64,000 nt of DNA. Source: Pseudo-nitzschia pungens (lineage: Eukaryota; Bacillariophyta; Bacillariophyceae; Bacillariales; Bacillariaceae). Under the pieces are notes generated by a model. The model made no database searches. It saw nothing but the letters and a program-made list of their open reading frames with translations, and was not told the origin of the DNA. The position numbers were made by a program, and so were the translations under genes. This document shows, in pieces, positions 54,352 through 64,000 of the stretch; position 1 is the first letter of the stretch, and every line of letters starts with the position of its first letter. Location: positions 1,798,001-1,862,000 of the forward strand of contig CM074763.1 of assembly GCA_037355855.1 (NCBI GenBank). The letters run 5' to 3'.

Positions 54352-55262
54352 ATGAAAAAATCTAAGCTTGTAACTATGCCGGAAACCTTCAGAGAACTAT
54401 TATTTGATCGTGCCCTATTTGAAATAATGTCATTATGACTAGAATAATGATTACTATCATCCCAATATTTATCAATCGAAAATGTATGTTCTGGCATAAG
54501 TGTACAAGTCTTGCTCTCTCCAAAAATTAGTCTCGATCTGTCGTCTGCTGATATTCTTTCCGGAAAATTTTTGCTGGCGACGCGACCTGATGATATTTTT
54601 CTTCTCGAAAGATTCATCAGAAATATATCAATTTCGATTTCTGAACCGGCTAAATGTGACTCGAATGCCTGATCTTTCTGTGAAAGACTTATTCCATGAT
54701 GCAGTCTTCGAGAACTATTTTGATGCAGAACTAACCGAAAACTTACCCTCTGGCAATCCACACGGAGAAAGCTCCACACGATTGGAACGATGCCAGCTCT
54801 GTCCGCTAACGTATAGTATTTTGTCCATGGCTACCTACCATCGTCGAATGGCTCTTAACATTATTGGTGAACAAACAAATCGCGAAATTCCACTACATAG
54901 ATGTTTAGGAATTTCGGAATGCCTACCAATACCTTTCTTTTTTTGGCCTGGCTAAACATCAAATTGGATACAGTTCTTCTCACTCAGAAACTATCTCTTG
55001 TGCAATACATCCCAAGATGAAGAACGATAAATGTATTTGGAACACTAAGCTTAGCGCTTCACCGCTGTCTGTTTCTCCAGACATAACAAGACTATACATT
55101 GGCTTTCCGACCCACGAAAGTGACCACGACTGTAGACACATTTGGCAGGAGACGGAACACGAATCCATCAACAGTTGTGTCACTACCTTAGTTAAACAAG
55201 GAACCAAGCACCATTGTTTCCTCGAGAACTCAACACCGACACATCCCCTCCAAGGCAGTTGA
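54352..55262 (+). pseudogene. Unrecognised coding sequence with at least three frame breaks
   Basis: Protein-like sequence runs through four frames: 54352-54438 (VTMPETFRELLFDRALFE), 54448-54672 (DLSSADILSGKFLLATRPDD and IFLLERFIRN), 54665-54955 (MPDLSVKDLFHDAVFENYFD, RLERCQLCPLTYSILSMATY) and about 54945-55262 (ISCAIHPKMKNDKCIWNTKL, DITRLYIGFPTHESDHDCRH). The third and fourth join if the T7 run at 54938-54944 were one base shorter. VTMPETFRELLFDRALFE and VTRMPDLSVKDLFHDAVFE look like two copies of one repeat about 290 bp apart. No family is recognised. Either a decaying gene or a real gene with sequence errors. Confidence 0.4.
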
Positions 55263-55479
55263 CACAAAACAACTTTCACCAATCGAAAAAACGATATCGA
55301 ATAAAAATACCGTTGCTCTTGCCCATTACGTTAACATACTACTGCCATTCCAGAAATAACGTATTAGCTTTTGTTTCACGACAGTTCGAAAAAAACATTG
55401 TATAACACACTCCTTACCTTCCCTCCGAGCGCCGAAAGAGAGACGAACTTCTACAAAGACACGAAATTGCACGTATATC

Positions 55480-56751
55480 ATGCCATCCTTCAAAGCTGCC
55501 ACCCTCTTGGTAGCAGTAGCCGCTGCTGCCATCACTACTACGACCGCAGCGACCACCGGAAAACATCCAGCAAGACCAGCGCGAAAGGCACTTCGTGGAT
55601 CGGCAGCGGTGACAGGCGCAGCAAAGGATAAATTCGACGCTCGACTACTGAAAAGGGTGGACAAGAACTTCCCTTCGCAACTGCAACAACTCGAGGAACA
55701 AACGAATAAAAAGACAGACGACGTCCTGAAGAGACTCGCCTCGATCGCCAATGAGGGGCCTGACGACCAAGACCCATCAATTCACCAAAAATCAGCGACA
55801 GATTCTCAACCATCTGCCTCGGAGGCAAAAACTGTCGCTCCCACAGTGTTTGATCCCGATGAGTTCTATGAAGACGAGGATGGTAACATGATTGAGATGG
55901 GAAGTGAAGCTCCAATTTACACCCGTGCGCCGTACGAAGTAGCTTCCGTTGCCGAAGAGGCATTAATGCATTTCGACGAGGCTTCGGCTGCTGCGGCGTC
56001 AAACAAGAAGAAAGATGGACAACGAAAAACGGAGAAGCAGCAGCAGAAACAACCGAAGCAGCAGCAACAACCGAAACAGCAGCAACAACCGAAACAGCAG
56101 CAACAACCGAAGCAGCAGAAACAACCGAAGCAGCAGCAACAACCGAAGCAGCAGAAACAACCGAAGCAGCAGCAACAACCGAAGCAGCAGCAACATAAGA
56201 AACAGAAGGAACCTATCGAATTGGTAATGCCCCAGGGAACCCCAAGAGTTACAACCGCCGGTTGTCCCGGGGATGTCAAGCTCATTCGGCAAAAGGGAAG
56301 CCGCACCGTCGCCCCCGAGGATCCTGTCCTCGATGCCGTAACCATTGTCGAGCAGAACACCTCCACAGTCACCGTCACCCTCAAGCAGGTTTGGGGAAAC
56401 GTCGTAGACTCCGTCTACTATCAATTTTTCGAACCCGGCAAGAACTTTTGGGGCAATGCCCGGTGCTACGAGCAAGACGATGTTGCTACAGCTCCTGTGG
56501 ATACTATCGAATTGGCCTGTAACGTCTTGAAGCCATATGCACAATTGCAGATCTGCCTGGTCGACGACATTGCTAAGGATACGCTACTGCCGCCACCTTT
56601 CATCGCGACGGAGGCTGAGCCTCCGTTATCGATTGTTCCCAAGTGTTGCTTTCCCGAGTCCACGATCCCTGCCGCACAGCAAGCTGCGGTGTGTTATATG
56701 CTCGAAGTTAAGTGCACCCCCCCTACCGACGACCTGTGTGCCCAAGCATAG
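55480..56751 (+). CDS. Secreted Gln/Lys/Pro-repeat protein with 9-Cys C-terminal module
   Basis: The 423-residue protein begins with a signal peptide (about 1-26, Ala/Thr-rich). A basic region, an acidic region (DEFYEDEDGNMIEMG) and, at about 187-242, tandem PKQQQQ/PKQQKQ units follow. Residues 261-420 carry the same nine-Cys module as the protein at 50990-52444: GCPGDVKLIRQ, DPVLDAVTIVEQNTSTVTV, RCYEQ, ACNVLKPYAQLQICLVD, PKCCF, VCYMLEVKCTPP and LCAQA. The N-terminal halves of the two proteins are unrelated, so the module has been combined with different repeats. The Lys- and Gln-rich repeat behind a signal peptide suggests an extracellular or frustule-associated polymer-binding protein, an inference from composition and from the silicon transporter about 10 kb away. 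Confidence 0.75.
   Translation: MPSFKAATLLVAVAAAAITTTTAATTGKHPARPARKALRGSAAVTGAAKDKFDARLLKRVDKNFPSQLQQLEEQTNKKTDDVLKRLASIANEGPDDQDPSIHQKSATDSQPSASEAKTVAPTVFDPDEFYEDEDGNMIEMGSEAPIYTRAPYEVASVAEEALMHFDEASAAAASNKKKDGQRKTEKQQQKQPKQQQQPKQQQQPKQQQQPKQQKQPKQQQQPKQQKQPKQQQQPKQQQHKKQKEPIELVMPQGTPRVTTAGCPGDVKLIRQKGSRTVAPEDPVLDAVTIVEQNTSTVTVTLKQVWGNVVDSVYYQFFEPGKNFWGNARCYEQDDVATAPVDTIELACNVLKPYAQLQICLVDDIAKDTLLPPPFIATEAEPPLSIVPKCCFPESTIPAAQQAAVCYMLEVKCTPPTDDLCAQA
56036..56200 (+). repeat. 18-bp coding repeat (PKQQQQ units)
   Basis: Tandem CCGAAGCAGCAGCAACAA units with AAA/CAA and AAG/AAA variants, about nine copies, in frame. Confidence 0.85.
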
Positions 56752-58175
56752 AGCTTTGGTGTAATTCATTGGGAACAAGAAGAGCGCTGATATCTCTGCC
56801 ACGGACTGCACTTCCGAAAACGTTTCGCACTACCAAGTTGTTACAATTATTGTTCGCATCACCATGTACAATACACATGATACACGAAGAACCATATTAC
56901 ATACCCTTAAATTGCTGATAGAATACTATTCGATTATAGAAGATAAACTCGAAAAAACAGAATCGTATTCTGAATCTTGTTCGATCGTCCGTTGTGTGTT
57001 CTCAAGTTTCATTTTGATCTCGATGCGTTGCCTTCCTCTGCCATGCAAGCATCGTTTTCAAGCAACGGAAAAGACAAGAATATTAGAACATAGGGAATGA
57101 TCTCAGAATATAAAACGCAATACATGGGAGAGCTCGAAACGCTCCGTGATCATTATCTATCAACCTATGAGGTTCAGTTACCCTCTCGCTCCAAATGCAG
57201 AGAGTTGTTCTCAACGCTTCATTCCGAAATTATAACAATTTGGGTGATGTTGCCAGAACAAAAGTATTGGTTTTTCGCAGTTTGCTTTTCTCCTATGCTC
57301 CGTGTTACTGAGCAGATTTTTTGGCAGTGTCCATTCCTTTCTTTGAATGAACGATTCCAATATAGCCAGTAGCATTGCATACGCGTAAATGTAGCAGGGG
57401 AAACAGCAGAGAAATTGTTGGCGATTCTGATTATTTCAAACCCATAGTTTCACCAAGGTCTCATTACACTGCTTTTGCTCAAATTGTTTGGTTCAATATC
57501 GGAAAGCGGATAGATAGTGCAGAACTCATCGAGATACTGCATACGATCGACTGGCTATTGGTTGGTTGTTGCTTCTCAACAAGCAAGCGTAACTTACAGA
57601 GCCCGAAGTCAGGGATCATAGAATCGCACTGGTCATTATAGTAGACTAGTATCGGAACCAATGCATACATCTCGTATCGCCGCATGGCCTTCGTTGTACA
57701 ACTTTTGTTGATTTACTAAGCAATGCGATGGGGAGACAGGCAACCCAATGATGCACATTCCCCATCCCTGACCTCCGTTGAATGCAACACTCAGTCGCCA
57801 ATTGATTTCACTCGATCTCTGTGATTCAAAGGAGTGCACCACGGCAAACCCTTTCTCATTGCCGAATATTGCAAGCATTCGCAAATTTTGGTACGTTCTT
57901 TCTTTGCCATTGTGCGAGGACCCTAAGCATTGCTGCATCCCGGGATCCCGAAAGCTCTCGAAGGGTCATTGATCCATTTCGGTTGCATCTGGTATCGAAC
58001 CCCTGGAATGGCGAGGTCTGCTAGAGTTTTGGGGTTCCGTCTTCGAGTATTTATTTCCACTCGCTCTCATTTCCCATGTGCATCGAGAAAGGAAATCCTT
58101 CGCTGCGCGAACGGAATTTTTCGATTGGTTACATGCGGTAAGATCTTAATCTTATTGTGAATATCGAATACGTAG

Positions 58176-58270
58176 TACTACAGAATTCCTATCAGCTGTC
58201 CCCGGCTTTCATTAGAAATTAGTAGTCGGGGATGTAGAACCGGGGGACAGCTGATAAGAATTTTGTAGTA
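58176..58270 (-). mobile_element. 95-bp MITE-like inverted-repeat element, copy 3
   Basis: It starts TACTACAGAATTCCTATCAG and ends AATTTTGTAGTA. The centre shows that it is inserted in the opposite orientation to copies 1, 2 and 4. Confidence 0.8.
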
Positions 58271-58688
58271 CAGTAATTAAGGTTTACCCGCATGAATGAA
58301 TATCTTTCAACATCATATGACGTGTGAATTTTACGAAGTATTTTCAATCGGTCTACAAAATACGGGGTAAGCTTACGGTAAATTACTGTACGATTCACGA
58401 AGTAAGACCTTACGAAGTAATCTTACTTCGTAACAAGTTGAAACTTAGCGAAAAATCTCGGTGCACCTCTATCGAAAATTCGATTCGAACTCCTGTTCAA
58501 AATTGGATACCGGGTACGATTTACTGGTACGGGTACAGACCAACGTACGTGTACAATTATGTACCAGAACTTTTATACTGTTCTCAAGATGAAACTGAGA
58601 GAGGCACAATTATCATTGTCGCCAAATCGACGGTAGTCAAGCCCCACATCCACGTTTAAGTAATACACGATTCGCTTACTGTACTACG

Positions 58689-58783
58689 AAGTACAAAATT
58701 CTTATCAGCTGTCCCCCGGTTCTACGTCCCCGAGTACTAATTTCTACTGAAACCCGGGGACAGCTGATGGGAATTCTGTAGTA
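58689..58783 (+). mobile_element. 95-bp MITE-like inverted-repeat element, copy 4
   Basis: It has the same length and right end (GAATTCTGTAGTA) as the others. The first three bases of the left end differ (AAGTACAAAATTC), and the right repeat has GATGGG for GATAGG. Confidence 0.75.
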
Positions 58784-59127
58784 TGAGCATTTCGGACCGT
58801 GCGTTTACTTGTTTTTAGTTATCCGTTGAACGCGAAGAACGTCTCATGCCTCGTCTCCTCATCCGAAGCATACATCACAAGAACCTCCAAAACAGAACGA
58901 AACGCAAACGACAAGAAACAACGACTACCTGCTACGTGCACGAGCAATTCCAACAACAAACAACACGGAACTTATTCCTATCCCCTGGACCAGAACTTCA
59001 GGGTTCTTCTTAGACAAGAAGGACAAGCAACCCTCTCTCTGCCCCCAAGAGAGATTCGACTGTACGGTATACTAAGATTACTGAATCCGAGAGAACATCT
59101 CTATCGAGCAGAGGACCAAGAACAAGA

Positions 59128-60534
59128 ATGGCGACCACCAGCATGCTTCGCGGAAGAGGTCTTGGAGCGTCAGAAGCAGATTCGGGCGCTGCAATGCGGC
59201 AGTTGACTACTTACTACGATGAAGCCAGCTCTGCCTCGGCTTCGGAAACCGTCGGCGAGACCAACAACTTTATGAGCACGGCCAAAAGTTTCGCCGAACA
59301 GATCAAGTCTTCGACCACCGACCTCGCAACCACCAATCCCCAGGAATGGTCGACCAACCAATACCTCGGCGTCGCTACCGGTGTTGTTTCGCTCTGGACG
59401 CTTTTGCTCATGATTTGCCTCTGCAAAAGATGCTGCGACCGCCGCCGCAGAAACGAGCGCACCAGAGTGGACAATTCCTACATGAACATGACTTTTGACG
59501 AAAACAAACAGGCCCTCCTCGACCAAAGCTGTGGTGCTTCGTGTCAATACAAGATGGAGCGCCCAAGCGTTGTAAAAGGTCGCATGTCCAGCAAGATTGG
59601 CACCGGCAGCAGCGAGGATCCCTTGTTGATATCTAACTCCTTTGGAGCCGGTGGCGAGGATCTCGATGCTCAGGATCCCAGCCGTTTGCCAATGGGAGTC
59701 AGATTACACGGGGCCAACGAGCTCCGACGGGATGGTCTAACGGGACAGGACGTTCGAGTTGCCATCATTGACTCAGGTATCGATCACAGACACCCCGGAT
59801 TTCACGACAGGGTTCGAACCAAGCGTTGGTTCCGCCACGGCACTCCCCTGAGCGAAGACGACCATGGAACGCACGTGGCCGGGACTATACATTTTTTGGC
59901 TCCAGATGCGGACCTCTTCGATTATCGCGTCTTTGGAAAGGACGGAGACTTTGACGGGGACGTAGCTATTGCAAAATCTATTCGATCGGCCGTCGACATC
60001 GACAAGTGTCACATTATCAACCTTTCCCTGCGCTGTTCGTACCCCGTCCTGCCGGAAATCAGGAAGGCCGTGAAATATGCCAAGCGAAAGGGAGTTCATA
60101 TGGTCTGCGCAGCTGGAAACAGCGGAGACGGTAGACCCCAAACGGACGAGCTCTTCACCTTTCCGGCCCGTTTTGACGAAACCATCAGCGTCGCGGCTGT
60201 CCGCAAGGAAGACGGCTTGCCTGCCGCTAGCTTCAGCGAGTCCAATTCACAGGTTAACTTTTCGGGCATTGGACGAGATGTGGTATCTCTCAAGCCAGGA
60301 GGTGGCGTGCAATACATGTCGGGAACCTCCATGGCGGCACCTCACGTGACAGGATTGATTGCCTGCCTCTTGTCGAACAATCCGACTAAATATAACGATT
60401 ACCAACTCCGTCATGTTCTTCGAAACAAGTATGCTGTCGACATTGGTCCCAAGGGCTACGACAAGCAGACGGGTGCTGGATTTGTGACCTACGCAAGGAA
60501 CGATGAGCTCTTTGATTTGTTGGCTGTCGTCTAG
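59128..60534 (+). CDS. Membrane-tethered subtilisin-like serine protease (S8)
   Basis: The 468-residue protein carries a full peptidase S8 catalytic domain at about 188-455. The triad is Asp215 (AIIDSGID), His246 (DDHGTHVAGT) and Ser401 (SGTSMAAPHV), with the oxyanion Asn331 in CAAGNSGD. A TM segment lies at about 79-98 (YLGVATGVVSLWTLLLMICL), followed by a Cys/Arg-rich stretch (CKRCCDRRRRNER). There is no N-terminal signal peptide, so the TM probably acts as signal anchor. By charge the catalytic domain may face the cytosol, which would be unusual; opposite topology cannot be excluded. No inhibitor_I9 propeptide is evident. The domain is intact and intronless, so an active endopeptidase is likely. 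The ATG at 59128 is the first in frame. Confidence 0.9.
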   Translation: MATTSMLRGRGLGASEADSGAAMRQLTTYYDEASSASASETVGETNNFMSTAKSFAEQIKSSTTDLATTNPQEWSTNQYLGVATGVVSLWTLLLMICLCKRCCDRRRRNERTRVDNSYMNMTFDENKQALLDQSCGASCQYKMERPSVVKGRMSSKIGTGSSEDPLLISNSFGAGGEDLDAQDPSRLPMGVRLHGANELRRDGLTGQDVRVAIIDSGIDHRHPGFHDRVRTKRWFRHGTPLSEDDHGTHVAGTIHFLAPDADLFDYRVFGKDGDFDGDVAIAKSIRSAVDIDKCHIINLSLRCSYPVLPEIRKAVKYAKRKGVHMVCAAGNSGDGRPQTDELFTFPARFDETISVAAVRKEDGLPAASFSESNSQVNFSGIGRDVVSLKPGGGVQYMSGTSMAAPHVTGLIACLLSNNPTKYNDYQLRHVLRNKYAVDIGPKGYDKQTGAGFVTYARNDELFDLLAVV

Positions 60535-61192
60535 AGTGTCCTTAAGAAAAAATGTATCTACACTCGATTTGTGTCTGGTACAAGGCACAGTCTCGAAATA
60601 CTGCGATGGTACTCCATTCCATACCGCTCCCCATCAATTTACAATTTATATGCACGCACGGCCGTCAAAAAATTGTCCCGAATTTGGAAATCGGAGATGT
60701 TTTTCCCAAGAGACGACGTTCGCGTGCATGACGAAGGGTGACAGTCTCGACGACTGCTGCAATGTTATGTTTTAAAACGTGTCACTTCTCCGAGAATCAT
60801 CAATGTATTTCATGAGCTATGATAACAATAGCCACAATAACTGTTATAAAATTTTAAAAAATCGTTGCTGTGATGTTTCGTGACTTAATTTTTGCGTAAT
60901 CTATCTCTGCTGCTCTCGGCACATTGGTTCATCCGATAGAGTGTGAATTCAAAAGGAAACATAGAAACAGCTCCTCTGTTTGTCTGAAACAGTGCCAGAG
61001 AAGTACGTCGAGTTTGCAAGTTGGTTGTGGCGCAGCTACCGTCTCGATTCGTGCATTCTTTCATTGAAAGCATTGTGTATTAGTCACGAGGAGCGAATGT
61101 TTCGTTGAATCGGTGGTGAGGCAAGATTTCACGGTGGAGCCTGCACCTACTTATTCCATCACTCAAAATCGGGAAACAACTATTTTATTCGA
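60535..61192. other. Convergent 3' spacer
   Basis: The spacer lies between the protease gene (+) and the repeat protein (-). AT-rich, no gene. Confidence 0.5.
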
Positions 61193-64000
61193 TTAATTCG
61201 GTGGTCGTCGGTTTCGTTTCTCCTTCGCCGTGGCCACTTTCTGTACCATTTGCAATCCGTCGCCTACAAACTTCACAAACATGCGCCCTCCACTTCGCAG
61301 CAACGAAGAAGTTGAAGCAGAAAGGGTTGGTTCGTCAACAGTCTTTCCGGGGGCTGCGGAAGCAGATGTATTTGATTCTACATTCTCCGTTTTCTTTCTG
61401 CTAACACTCAAGTTGTGTTCAGCGTTGGCAGTAGCGGCAAAAAACGGTTTCGGAGACTCTTTCACTGAGGTATCCTTTTTTGGTTTGTCATCAGTTTTTG
61501 TTCCTTCCATCTTTGTACTTTCGTTCGTAGCTGCAAAATGGTCCAATGGGACTCCATCAGATGCCGTAGAGGGGTTAGGTTTATCTTCCTTCTTCGTCAC
61601 AGAGATGTCCTCGCTGGCGGCAAAGAAAGGAGTGGAAATAGCTTCTTTCCCAACAGGTTTCCTCTCTCTGATATGTGACGAATCCTTCTCTGCGGCAGAA
61701 GTGGCTGTCGAAGATGCAATGTATTTCTCGGTTTGTTTTTCGGCAGCACGGTATACCATCTGGAGGCCATCACTTGCAAACTTGGCAAACTTTTTACCGC
61801 CTTCGACAGCGAGATGCTTTCCGCCTTCCATTAACTGTGCAGCCATTTCCTCTTCGGATGGACCTATCTCAAAACCAAATATCTTTTTTCTTTCACGTGC
61901 TTTTTTCTGTCTCCTTGCTTCTGCTAATGTAACCGATTTCTTCTCCTTCAACGAGTCTTCGTTCACCATTTGGAGTCCGTCACTCACGAATTTAGCAAAC
62001 TTTTGGATATCCTTGGCAGTAGTTTTCACCGAACCGACATCCATTTTAGATTGTTGGACACTTCCCAACGCAGATGCAGATTGTTTACTCAGGTTATTTG
62101 CGATGAAGCTTGCCATCTTCATACTGTCATTGTCAGATTTTCTTGGTAACACTCGAGGTAGATTTTTGGAAGCGTTGTCTGGGTCAGGATTCACACGATC
62201 AGTAGAATCACTTTCCTTTGGCACTGGTTTCTGCGATACAGACTTCACTGTTCTTCTCCCTCTCAACACCATGTTCATACCATCATCGTCAGTTTCAAAA
62301 GTTATAGGTGGACTTTCTTGTGCTTTGAGCATTTGGGCAGCTACTTTCTGTGCAAGAAATAACCGTTTTTCCTTTGGACTTTGGTAAACGAATTGTGAGC
62401 CATCGCTCATGAAATTTAACTTTTTTGCTTCCTTGTTGGAACAAACCGGAGCTACTTGCATCAGTTACTTTGGCTTTAGGACTGGTCGATGCATCCGACG
62501 TTGAAGCAGGTGTCTCCTCAGCGGCTTTCACAAGCCTCGTTTTGGACGGTTCTACTTCGAATGACATACCATCATTCGCAGCTTGTGATGCCTTCGGACG
62601 GGATACAACTTTCTTTTCTGTTGGATTGATAACCTTAGGAGTTGGTTCGCGTTTTGTGGAAGAATTAGAGATACTGGTATCTGCCTTGGGACTGGTTGAC
62701 GCATCTGACGTTGAAGCCCGCGCCTCCTTCTCTGCGGCTTCAACAAGCCTGGTTTTGGATGGTTCAACATTGAATGACATACCATCATTCCCAACTCGTG
62801 GCGTTTCGGGAGGGGATTCAGCTTTCTTTTCTGTTGGTTTGATGACTTTAGGAATCGGTTCTCGTGGTTTGGAAGAGTCGACTTTAAATGAAATGGCATC
62901 ACTGGTGTCTTGAAATGCCTTCCGAGGAGTTGCAAACCGTCGAGGAGATGGGTTACTGACGCTTATTTCAACGCCAATGCCACTATCTTCTCGTTTGATA
63001 GACTTTATATTTGCTTTAGGAATGTTGTCGCGGGAACGTGTGACCTTTGCAACCGGTGGAACTTCATCAACTGGTTTCCTCACAAGGTCAGGCGCTTTCT
63101 GTTTTTCTTTTTCAATCTCAGCCAGATGGGCTTCCTTGGCAAGTCTTATCGTCTCTGCCTCTTGTTGCGCGACGCGTGCTTCTTCGGCAAGTTTTCCCGC
63201 CAATCTATTTTCTTCTGCGACTCTTTCCTTCTCAGCTTCTGCGAGTCGGTTTTCCTCTGTCAGTTGAGCTTTCTTGGCCAACTCTGCCTCGTACTGAAGT
63301 CTAGCCTCTTCTTCACGCATTTGTTTTTCCGCTAATCGCATCTCTTCTGCAATTTTATCTTTGTCCTTCTGTCGTGCCTCTTCTTGGAGCCGTCTTTCTT
63401 CCGCCAATCGCATCTGTTTTGCAACTCTTGCTTTCTCCTTCTGCCGTGCCACTTCGGCTAGTCTTGACTGTTCTTTTGCCTCGTCCGACGGTGCCGCGGA
63501 AGTGCGCGCACGGAACATCGAACCGATCAAAGCGCCGGTACCCTGCACTAGTTTTTTGAATGGCTCAACTTTATTCTTTGGTGGTTGAGTTGTTCTCGCC
63601 TTAAACATCGTGCCTGCTTCCTCAGCATTTGGAGCCGGTCTTCGCCGGGCCTCGAACATCATACCGCTGTCGTCACTTTCGAACATTTTCGTTGATGAAT
63701 CTTCACTCTTTTCTGACATCTTGATTGTGCGCTTCGTTTGTTCTGTCGAAGGAGATTTCTTTTCTTCGGATGAAACGTCACTAGTTTTGCTTTCGGGTAT
63801 GGTTGCAGAGGGTTTTTCTTTCTGCTCCTTCATGTCACTCCGCTGTACTTGTTTCGTTGGAGGTGATTTCTTGGCTTTAGATACTACATCACTACGTTCA
63901 AGTTCCTCAGAGGGTTGTACTTCTTTCTTGTCAGGGATGTCAATTTGTTGGTCTTCTTCCGATGAAATTGGCTTGGTTTCAAAAGCGACCCCAGAAATCT
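61193..64000 (-). CDS. Repeat and coiled-coil protein, 5' truncated by the window edge, one frame break
   Basis: The frame is open from the window edge (64000) to about 62295 and then continues in another frame from about 62461 to the stop at 61193. The join is a T6 run at 62421-62426 (A6 on the coding strand): one base less would fuse the frames and restore NFMSDGSQFVYQ, a copy of a repeat also present as KFVSDGLQMV, KFASDGLQMVY and KFVGDGLQMVQ. The N-terminal part has GMMFEARRRP, GTMFKARTTQP and GSMFRARTS repeats. A Glu/Arg/Ala-rich coiled coil of about 150 residues follows (RLAEERRLQEEARQ). Two units with NDGMSF(N/E)VEPSKTRLV come next. There is no signal or TM in the visible part. No domain family is recognised; a cytosolic scaffold is plausible. 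Confidence 0.65.

Larger units (their letters stand above)
56752..59127. other. Gene-poor spacer with two inverted-repeat elements
   Basis: About 2.4 kb without a supportable gene. It holds two 95-bp elements in opposite orientation (58176-58270 and 58689-58783) and TAAGGTTTACCC at 58278. An ACTTCGTA/TACGAAGTAA-rich stretch lies between the elements. Confidence 0.5.

Noticed and set aside
43971..56751. The block as a bacterial-type operon or horizontally acquired island
   Set aside because: Genes lie on both strands with long spacers and are diatom-type secreted proteins. Nothing indicates a transferred unit.
61230..62387. 385-codon + strand open frame opposite the repeat protein
   Set aside because: The - strand shows repeated protein motifs and a coiled coil. 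The + frame is Ser/Phe-rich mirror sequence.

Overview
The window is nuclear DNA of a diatom, most likely a raphid pennate. The decisive evidence is an intact silicon transporter gene at 43.97-45.66 kb, with two EG-x-Q and two GRQ motifs. Supporting evidence is a DUF6824 gene, secreted Ser/Pro-repeat and Cys-rich proteins of diatom type, spliceosomal GT-AG introns, and gene-poor spacers full of microsatellites. No rRNA, tRNA, CRISPR or prokaryotic operon structure was seen.

Layout. 0-24 kb: 3' end of a DUF6824 gene, a family-16 methyltransferase, a multi-TM membrane protein whose reading frame is broken or spliced at both ends, an acidic single-TM protein (-), an AAAP amino-acid transporter (-), a lipoyl-domain-like protein that lacks the lipoyl lysine, a Golgi-type sulfotransferase, and a membrane-anchored protein that keeps only the C-terminal HNH-like part of EXD2 (-). 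24-34 kb (-): a large multi-exon secreted protein with a signal peptide, three Cys modules, a long Ser/Pro repeat, DUF1800 and DUF1501. Seven introns around the DUF1800 exons look intact, but the DUF1501 part carries many frame breaks. 34-43.9 kb: gene-poor, with one hypothetical gene, one degraded-looking locus and two copies of a 95-bp inverted-repeat element.

43.9-56.8 kb is the most interesting block. It holds the silicon transporter, a secreted or targeted hypothetical protein, a beta-solenoid-like secreted protein, a secreted Lys/Gly-rich protein with an acidic tail (silaffin-like composition), and a secreted Gln/Lys/Pro-repeat protein. The first and last of these three secreted proteins share a C-terminal module with nine conserved cysteines that I do not recognise. 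I infer a frustule or cell-wall gene neighbourhood; function is not proven. 56.8-64 kb: two more copies of the 95-bp element, a membrane-tethered subtilisin-like protease, and a partial coiled-coil/repeat protein (-) with a frame break at a T6 run.

Several genes show 1-nt frame breaks, two of them at homopolymers. Some may be assembly errors rather than biology, and this is stated where it applies. Intergenic DNA repeatedly shows TAAGGTTA/TACCGTA-type words, pentanucleotide arrays, and TAC/TAG palindromic microsatellites.
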